Both the position numbers and the translations under genes were made by a program. DNA of 10,624 nt. Source: an uncultured Clostridium sp. GTDB taxonomy: Bacteria > Bacillota > Clostridia > Lachnospirales > Lachnospiraceae. Below, piece by piece: positions 5,978 to 10,624 of the stretch. The stretch covers positions 1 to 10,624 of the forward strand of contig URUX01000074.1 in assembly GCA_900551135.1 (NCBI GenBank), read 5' to 3'. Under the pieces are notes generated by a model. That model did not search any database and was not told the DNA's origin. It saw only the letters and a program-made list of their open reading frames with translations. Every line of letters starts with the position of its first letter. Positions within the stretch are counted from its first letter, which is position 1.

Positions 5978-6997
5978 ATGACGCTGAAAGAAATTGCAAA
6001 AGAAGCAGGAGTTTCCATTTCCACGGTATCCCGCGTAATTAATAATAATTCCAAAGCCGCCAGCAAAGAGGTGCAGGAACGAATCTGGGAAATTGTCCGG
6101 CGCACCGGCTATACCCCAAACTCTGTCGCACAAAATTTAAAGCAGGGAGGGCTTTCTCCATCAGAAACCAAATCCCGCACCATTGCCTGTCTCTTTGCCC
6201 GTACTTCCAATGCCATGACTGATATGTTTTTCAGTTCCCTGGCCCGAAGCATTGAACAGGAGGCCTTTCGCCACAATTACATTTTAAAATATTCCTTTAG
6301 TTCATTTGATATCAGCAATCCTGCTACTTATCAGCTGATTACCGACAACAATGTCAATGGGATTGCTGTACTTGGACGCTGTGACAAGCAGACCCTGAAA
6401 TTTTTAAAGCAGTATTTTAACAACATCGTATATGCCGGCCTGAACAGTCTGGATGCCAAATATGATCAGATTATCTGCGAGGGAAAGCAGGCTGCCATTA
6501 CGGTGACAGAGCATCTGATCAATCTAGGCCATACCCGTATCGGTTATATCGGAGAAACCTCCTGCGAAGAACGGTATGCCGGATACTGTGAGGCTCTTGG
6601 ACGCCGCCGGGTGCCTTTTCACAAAGAATATATTGCAAATGTAAAGCTGTCTTCTGAAGACGGCTACCGGGGTGCCAAGCTTCTTTTAGAACGAAATGCA
6701 GATGTCAGCGCAGTCTTCTGCAGCAACGATATTACTGCTATCGGAGCCATGCACGCATTTCAGGAAAGCGGTCTTTCCATACCGGGAGATATTTCCGTTA
6801 TCAGTATTGACGACATTGAAACCGCCCAGTATCTGACCCCCATGCTGACCACTATCCACATTCCGACTCAGGAGCTTGGACAAATGGCTGCCAAAATCCT
6901 GATTGACCGAATCGAAGGCGGTCACCGCCTTCCTGTAAAAATGAACCTTCCCTTTTATCTGGCTAACCGGGAAAGCTGTGCCAGATATAAAGGTTAA
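5978..6997 (+). CDS. LacI-family transcriptional regulator
   Basis: A 339-residue DNA-binding repressor of the LacI/GalR type. Residues 2-22 form the helix-turn-helix (LKEIAKEAGVSISTVSRVIN). The hinge segment YTPNSVAQNLKQG follows near 45-57 and is the part that contacts the central CG of operators such as the two perfect CAAACGTTTG sites just upstream. The rest is a periplasmic-binding-protein-like sensor: IACLFARTSN, NVNGIAVLG, TEHLINLGHTRIGYIGE, VFCSNDITAIGAMHAFQESG, PGDISVISIDDIETAQYLTP, TTIHIPTQELGQMAAKIL. It is full length. It diverges from the importer operon and is followed after 31 bases by the epimerase gene, so it probably controls both directions. The ligand is unknown; LacI proteins usually sense sugars or sugar phosphates. 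The ATG is supported by a purine-rich site eight bases upstream. Confidence 0.95.
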   Translation: MTLKEIAKEAGVSISTVSRVINNNSKAASKEVQERIWEIVRRTGYTPNSVAQNLKQGGLSPSETKSRTIACLFARTSNAMTDMFFSSLARSIEQEAFRHNYILKYSFSSFDISNPATYQLITDNNVNGIAVLGRCDKQTLKFLKQYFNNIVYAGLNSLDAKYDQIICEGKQAAITVTEHLINLGHTRIGYIGETSCEERYAGYCEALGRRRVPFHKEYIANVKLSSEDGYRGAKLLLERNADVSAVFCSNDITAIGAMHAFQESGLSIPGDISVISIDDIETAQYLTPMLTTIHIPTQELGQMAAKILIDRIEGGHRLPVKMNLPFYLANRESCARYKG

Positions 6998-7028
6998 TGA
7001 AATGATTCTATAAGGAGGATAAGTTACT

Positions 7029-7910
7029 ATGATTTTTACCATCAAAGATGCAAAAGCCACCGCTTCCATTGACAGTCTGGGTGCCCAGTTGATTTCCTAT
7101 CAGGATTCCGACGGCCAGGAATACATCTGGCAGAGAGATCCGCAGTATTGGGCAAACTGCTCCCCCATCCTTTTTCCAGCAGTTGGACGGGTGCGGAACG
7201 GCAAAACAATGATTGACGGGAACTGGTATGAAATACCTCTTCACGGCTTTGTAAAAGTAACCGAATTTGAAACCGTATCCCAGAGTCCATCCCAGGTCGT
7301 TTTATCCATGTCCGACTCCGAGGCAACCCGGGCAATCTATCCGTTTGCCTTTTGTCTGGAAGTGACCTATACTCTGGAAGACGGCGCACTGACCATGAAC
7401 TGCCGGGTTAAAAATACAGATTCCAGAGAGCTTCCGTTCTTTATCGGAACCCATCCAGGTTTTATCTGTCCATTGAAAGATGGGGAAACCTTTGAAGATT
7501 ATGTATTAGAATTTGAGAAAAAAGAAACCACTGGTTACCGGTCTTTTGATGGTTCTAAAGGACAGTTTGACATGACCTGCTACAAACCATTCCCAGGAGA
7601 CGGCATCCGGATTCCGTTAAATTACGAACTTCTGCTGAACGATGCCATCTGGTTTGACAAACCAGAATCCCGATCCGTTTCTCTGAAAAATCCTGCTACA
7701 GGAAAAGGAATTGAACTGGCTTATCCGGAGTTTGACACCGTTGCTTTCTGGACTCCTGCTGATAAAAAGGCTCCTTTCCTGTGCATAGAGCCATGGAACG
7801 GTTCCGCTGCCTGCTCCGATGAAGATGATGAATTTATTCACAAAAATCATCTTCAGACTTTACAGCCAGGGGAAGACAGGAGTTACCGTCTGATTTTCCG
7901 CTGCTTATAA
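7029..7910 (+). CDS. Aldose 1-epimerase (mutarotase) family protein, LacX-like
   Basis: A 293-residue cytosolic protein of the galactose mutarotase fold, closest in motif pattern to LacX-type proteins. These interconvert alpha and beta anomers of aldoses or sugar phosphates. Visible landmarks are GAQLISYQDSDGQEYIWQ near the N-terminus, SPILFPAVGRVRNG, PLHGFVK with the first active-site His (near 75), GTHPGF with the second His (near 141), and PFLCIEPWNG with the catalytic Glu near 257. Length is normal. The ATG at 7029 follows AAGGAGG with a ten-base gap, and the gene begins 31 bases after the LacI stop, so both share a transcript that ends at the hairpin at 7983-8024. Its presence in a LacI-controlled locus supports a sugar-like ligand for the system, but such proteins are widespread and the substrate cannot be named. 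Confidence 0.92.
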   Translation: MIFTIKDAKATASIDSLGAQLISYQDSDGQEYIWQRDPQYWANCSPILFPAVGRVRNGKTMIDGNWYEIPLHGFVKVTEFETVSQSPSQVVLSMSDSEATRAIYPFAFCLEVTYTLEDGALTMNCRVKNTDSRELPFFIGTHPGFICPLKDGETFEDYVLEFEKKETTGYRSFDGSKGQFDMTCYKPFPGDGIRIPLNYELLLNDAIWFDKPESRSVSLKNPATGKGIELAYPEFDTVAFWTPADKKAPFLCIEPWNGSAACSDEDDEFIHKNHLQTLQPGEDRSYRLIFRCL

Positions 7911-7982
7911 TCCAATCGGCATTAATCGGGCAGGTACCGTTCCATACCCGTCCGGTTCTTCCGTTTTCACCTATCTTCAAAT

Positions 7983-8024
7983 AAAACTCCGTGATTGCTG
8001 GGTATCCCAGTTCACGGAGTTTTT
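7983..8024 (+). terminator. Intrinsic terminator of the LacI-epimerase operon
   Basis: A 12-bp stem, AAAACTCCGTGA (7983-7994) with TCACGGAGTTTT (8012-8023), is capped by a second CTGGG/CCCAG hairpin (7998-8010) and followed by a short T-run. It sits 73 bases after the epimerase stop. Confidence 0.85.
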
Positions 8025-8208
8025 GTTTATGACCACTATAAACTGTATATTGTCGAATAATGTCGATACTGTAATCGGGCTATTTTGCATTTTTCTTTCT
8101 TATACTTATTTAAACGGATGCAGCAGCGAAATTATTTCTTATATTTTTGGTAATACTATTTTTTGGATAATGCTGTCTGTCTGATTTTCAGTAAAGGAGA
8201 GGTTGTGC
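8025..8208 (+). promoter_or_regulatory. Leader and promoter region of the XRE regulator gene
   Basis: This AT-rich stretch has no coding sequence. It holds two TGTCGA copies (8051-8056 and 8061-8066) spaced exactly 10 bp, on the same face of the helix, which may be a regulator site. A candidate extended -10 box, TGGTAATAC, lies at 8148-8156 without a clear -35. AAAGGAGAGG at 8193-8202 is the ribosome binding site, which favours the ATG at 8209 over a TTG at 8203. Confidence 0.35.
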
Positions 8209-8580
8209 ATGGATGTGGAGTTTATTCGAAAACGCATTACGGAACTCCGTGTAGCCCGCGACGTTTCGGAATATAAAATAAGTACGGATTTAGGATTCAG
8301 CAAAGGATATATCCAAAGCATTACTTCCGGCCGTTCTCTTCCTTCCCTTCAGGCTCTTTTGGATCTTTGTGACTATTTTCATATCTCCCCCAGAGAATTT
8401 TTCGACGAAGATGTTCTTCCGGAATCTCCTCTGGTTCTCCAGATTCTTCAAAATTTAAGGGAACTTTCTGATGAAGACCTGACTACCATTTTGGAAGTCA
8501 CAGAAAAGTACCGGTACTACCGCCATCAAAAAAGACGGATGTCCGGAGCCCTGAAAGGGAAAAATCTGCCGAGACTTTAG
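8209..8580 (+). CDS. XRE-family (Cro/C1-type) helix-turn-helix regulator
   Basis: A 123-residue small DNA-binding protein. Residues 5-64 match the HTH_3 fold: FIRKRITELRVARDVS, then YKISTDLGFSKGYIQSITSGR as helices 2 and 3, then LPSLQALLDLCDYFHISPREFF. The remaining half contains LSDEDLTTILEVTEKYR, a helix often seen in this clostridial group, and ends in a basic tail (HQKRRMSGALKGK). The start at 8209 is chosen because the ribosome binding site would be only three bases from the alternative TTG. It converges on the MATE gene, with the two stop codons overlapping by four bases. Its target is unknown. It could regulate itself or the MATE gene, but nothing in the sequence proves this. Confidence 0.88.
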   Translation: MDVEFIRKRITELRVARDVSEYKISTDLGFSKGYIQSITSGRSLPSLQALLDLCDYFHISPREFFDEDVLPESPLVLQILQNLRELSDEDLTTILEVTEKYRYYRHQKRRMSGALKGKNLPRL

Positions 8581-9869
8581 TACCCGTACCGCTTTCTGTA
8601 TCTGATAAACATTGCCCCGGAAAGCATGACTGCCAGTAATTCTGCCAGCGGGTTGGCAAGCCAGATTCCGGTAACGCCAAATAACATGGGCAAAAACAGC
8701 AGGCAGATCACCATAAATACAAACGAACGGGTAAATGCCAGAACCGCAGATACCACTCCATTGTTCAGCGCCGTACTGCACAGGCGGTTTCCGGTTACTG
8801 CCAGTTCATAAACCGGATTGTCCGGTCCGGTAAAGACCGATACCAGCGGTCTGGTAATTCCAATGGATACTGCTGCTGACATTACGGATATTACCCCTGT
8901 AATCTTCATGCTTGTATGAATCAGACGGCGCAGCTTCTCCTGGTTTTGTTCTCCATAATAATAGCTGATCATAGGCGCAACGCCGTAAGAATATCCGGTA
9001 AACAGAGAACTTACAAACATTAGTACATACATAATTATCGTAATGGCCGCAACGCCGTCTTCCCCGACATACCGGAGCATGGTCCAGTTAAAAATCAGGG
9101 TGGTAATACCGGTTACCAGAGCACCTGCCATTTCTGAAGATCCGTTTACCGCCGCTTTTTTTAATACTGAAAACCTCCATACCGGTTTTTCAAAATGGAG
9201 AAGACTGTTTTTACGGGCAAAGACAATGGCTCCGGCAGCCGTTGTAACCGAATATCCCAGTCCTGTTGCAATGGCAGCACCTCCTGTCCCCATTCCAAAC
9301 TGCTTAATAAACACATAGTCCAGCACAATATTGGTAATTCCGCCTCCAACTGAACAGACAAAGGATAGCGCTGACTTTCCGCAGGCAATCAGATACAGGG
9401 AAAAGTTATTCATAAGCAGAATCGGCACGGTAAATACCAGATAACGGCTTAAATATTCTTTGCAGTATCCCAGGACCTCTGAAGACAAATTCATGCAGGA
9501 AAATACCAGATCCATAGAAAAATACCCTGCGGCCCACATGATAAGTCCAACTATAATATTGACCAGAATCAACGCAGTAAAATCTTCCCTTGCCTCCTGT
9601 TCTTTCCCCTCTCCCATTTTCATCATAATAACAGCGCTTCCTCCAGTCGCCAGCATGATAGAAATTGCTGTAACCAGCGAAATTACCGGTGCAGTCAGAT
9701 TAATGGCTGACAATGCACTGGTACCAATCAGATTGGACACAAACAGTCCATCTGCCATCGTATAAAATGACATAAAAAGAGACATTGCAATCGTGGGAAG
9801 CGCAAACTTCATAATATTTCTTAAATTAACCGGTTTCTGATAGGCATTCTCTGTGATCTGATTTTTCAT
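8577..9869 (-). CDS. MATE family efflux transporter, probable internal deletion
   Basis: A membrane antiporter of 430 residues (start at 9869) expected to export drugs or other cationic compounds using an ion gradient. Family motifs include LPTIAMSLFMSFYTMADGLFVS in the first membrane segment, ATGGSAVIMMKMGEG, NIVLDYVFIKQFGMGTGGAAIAT and FGVTGIWLANPLAELL near the end. I choose the ATG at 9869 because AGGGAG lies nine bases upstream; the far upstream ATG at 9917 falls inside the promoter -10 box. One oddity is that after VYELAVTG the protein reads NRLCSTALNNGVVSAV. Relatives that I remember have about 16 more residues here, forming most of a membrane helix (RLFS...FASxxFTAxxNG). The frame is kept. 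If the deletion is real, the protein has lost most of its eleventh helix and may not work. Confidence 0.9.
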   Translation of the reverse strand: MKNQITENAYQKPVNLRNIMKFALPTIAMSLFMSFYTMADGLFVSNLIGTSALSAINLTAPVISLVTAISIMLATGGSAVIMMKMGEGKEQEAREDFTALILVNIIVGLIMWAAGYFSMDLVFSCMNLSSEVLGYCKEYLSRYLVFTVPILLMNNFSLYLIACGKSALSFVCSVGGGITNIVLDYVFIKQFGMGTGGAAIATGLGYSVTTAAGAIVFARKNSLLHFEKPVWRFSVLKKAAVNGSSEMAGALVTGITTLIFNWTMLRYVGEDGVAAITIIMYVLMFVSSLFTGYSYGVAPMISYYYGEQNQEKLRRLIHTSMKITGVISVMSAAVSIGITRPLVSVFTGPDNPVYELAVTGNRLCSTALNNGVVSAVLAFTRSFVFMVICLLFLPMLFGVTGIWLANPLAELLAVMLSGAMFIRYRKRYGY

Positions 9870-9912
9870 TTTCATAATCTCCCTGACTTCATTCTTCATT
9901 GTTTTCAGCCGG

Positions 9913-9943
9913 ATCATAAAATATACAGTAACTGTATAGTCAA
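9913..9943 (-). promoter_or_regulatory. MATE promoter with MerR-type 19-bp spacer
   Basis: On the - strand TTGACT (-35, 9938-9943) and TATGAT (-10, 9913-9918) are separated by 19 bases instead of 17, and the spacer is filled by a perfect dyad. This is the layout of promoters activated by MerR-family regulators. The start would be near 9906, upstream of the ribosome binding site for the ATG at 9869. Confidence 0.6.
9922..9938. promoter_or_regulatory. 17-bp palindromic operator in the MATE promoter
   Basis: TATACAGT-A-ACTGTATA is a perfect dyad with a single central base, lying between the -35 and -10 boxes. A MerR-type activator is the best fit by position. A GntR- or BlaI-like repressor binding the same dyad is the alternative. 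No matching regulator gene is in the window apart from the unrelated XRE protein. Confidence 0.6.
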
Positions 9944-9985
9944 GAAGATTTTTATAAAATTTCAGACAGCAGCTGAATGATAACT

Positions 9986-10299
9986 TCAGAATACCATCTG
10001 TACCAGTACCATATAAAATACGGTTCCGGCTCCGATGCTTAACAGAGAATTTCGTTTCCAGCAGTGAACCGCCGCCGTAAGGCCCACTGCAAGCAGTTCC
10101 GGAATCCCATGATTTCCAGACAGCAGATTCACTCCTTTCAGGCAGAAGACTACTAAAAGTCCCATAGCCGCATAGGGCAGGGTTTTTCCCAGATGCTCCA
10201 GATATCCGGTTTTTTTTCCGGAAACAGGATAAACGGCAGGAACCGGGTAAGTACGGTCCCTGCTATCAATCCGCCCAGAATTAAAATCTGGTTTGTCAT
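9986..10299 (-). pseudogene. azlD: azlD, branched-chain amino acid exporter small subunit, one-base frameshift
   Basis: AzlD is the small membrane partner of AzlC in an exporter of branched-chain amino acids. The ATG at 10299 overlaps the azlC stop as ATGA. From it the protein reads MTNQILILGGLIAGTVLTRF... to FPEKK and then runs into a stop after about 45 codons. The next frame carries the rest, TGYLEHLGKTLPYAAMGLL... to the natural stop at 9986. The two frames meet at a run of eight A on the - strand (10210-10217). One extra A would give a continuous protein of about 104 residues, the normal AzlD length. The gene is therefore broken as written. A homopolymer miscount in sequencing, a real mutation, or slippage at the A-run that restores some full-length product are all possible. 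Family assignment rests on length, hydrophobic pattern and the AzlC partner. Confidence 0.8.
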
Positions 10300-10624
10300 T
10301 TCTTCTCTTCCCCTTTTTTCTTCTTATCCAGTTCCCCCATCCACACAATTGCGCCTAAAATTCCTATCATTGCCGGAATAATAAACGCATCTGCGCCGAA
10401 CAGCAGCAGACATCCCCCGGAAACAGCCAGCCCCGTAAGAGCCGGCCTGTGATCCCTGCAGTCCAGCCATTGTTCGGTAAATATCACCACAAACAGCGCC
10501 GTCAACGCAAAGTCCAGCCCTGTAATGTCAAATGCAATCCGATCTCCCAGCAGACTTCCCAAAATGCTTCCAGTCACCCAGTAACACTGGTTTAGAAAAG
10601 AAATCCAAAAATATACTGCCGTCT
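10296..10624 (-). CDS. azlC: azlC, branched-chain amino acid exporter large subunit (3' part, runs off the window)
   Basis: Only the last 109 codons are present; the frame stays open to the window edge. YWVTGSILGSLLG, FDITGLDFALTALFVVIFTEQW and the following hydrophobic stretches match the C-terminal part of AzlC/YgaZ proteins, which form an exporter of branched-chain amino acids with AzlD. The end is very lysine- and glutamate-rich (ELDKKKKGEEKK). Its TGA overlaps the azlD ATG by four bases, typical of translational coupling of this pair. A GTG at 10577 is an internal Val codon, not the start, because the family motif continues upstream of it (NQCYWV). Confidence 0.88.
   Translation of the reverse strand, partial: TAVYFWISFLNQCYWVTGSILGSLLGDRIAFDITGLDFALTALFVVIFTEQWLDCRDHRPALTGLAVSGGCLLLFGADAFIIPAMIGILGAIVWMGELDKKKKGEEKK

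Noticed and set aside
9870..9917. Longer MATE start at 9917
   Set aside because: That ATG overlaps the -10 box and has no ribosome binding site; AGGGAG fits the ATG at 9869 (or less well the one at 9875).
9961..9977. TTCAG/CTGAA hairpin after azlD as a terminator
   Set aside because: The stem is only five pairs and the following T-rich stretch is interrupted; too weak to call.

Overview
The window (10,624 bp) looks like chromosomal DNA of an anaerobic, gut-type Firmicute, most probably a Lachnospiraceae / Clostridium cluster XIVa organism. The grounds are strong AAGGAGG-type ribosome binding sites, moderate GC with AT-rich spacers, a DUF3842 protein, a LacX-type mutarotase and a lipoprotein with an Ala/Glu/Thr-rich linker. 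I see no rRNA, tRNA, CRISPR array, phage gene or transposase.

Layout. 1-331: gene-free, AT-rich, holding a 152-bp fold-back element (74-225) that can fold into a four-way cloverleaf. 332-739 (+): DUF3842 protein, facing a class II aldolase across a bidirectional terminator. 833-2883 (-): long CbbA-type class II fructose-bisphosphate aldolase with its own near-consensus promoter, preceded by a divergent NagB-like sugar-phosphate isomerase. 3022-5742 (-): a NitT/TauT (SsuABC-like) ABC importer in the order permease, ATPase, lipoprotein. 5743-5977: divergent control region with two perfect CAAACGTTTG palindromes and a weaker third copy. 5978-7910 (+): LacI-family regulator and aldose 1-epimerase. 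8209-8580 (+): small XRE-type regulator. 8577-9869 (-): MATE efflux protein behind a promoter with MerR-type geometry. 9986-10624 (-): azlD (frame broken) and the 3' part of azlC, which runs off the window.

How it may work together. The centre (2062-7910) reads as a LacI-controlled uptake locus. The regulator and mutarotase diverge from the importer, and the NagB-like gene lies beyond a terminator at the end of the importer operon. LacI control and a mutarotase suggest a sugar-like ligand, although this transporter class is usually annotated for sulfonates, nitrate or pyrimidines. The NagB-like enzyme has lost the usual phosphate loop and one catalytic Asp, so its substrate may not be glucosamine-6-phosphate. 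The aldolase may simply be housekeeping, because it has its own strong promoter.

Three reading-frame anomalies deserve checking. The permease and azlD each appear to lack one A in an A-run, and the MATE protein appears to lack about 16 residues in a late membrane segment. The two A-run cases could be sequencing errors, real mutations or slippage sites.
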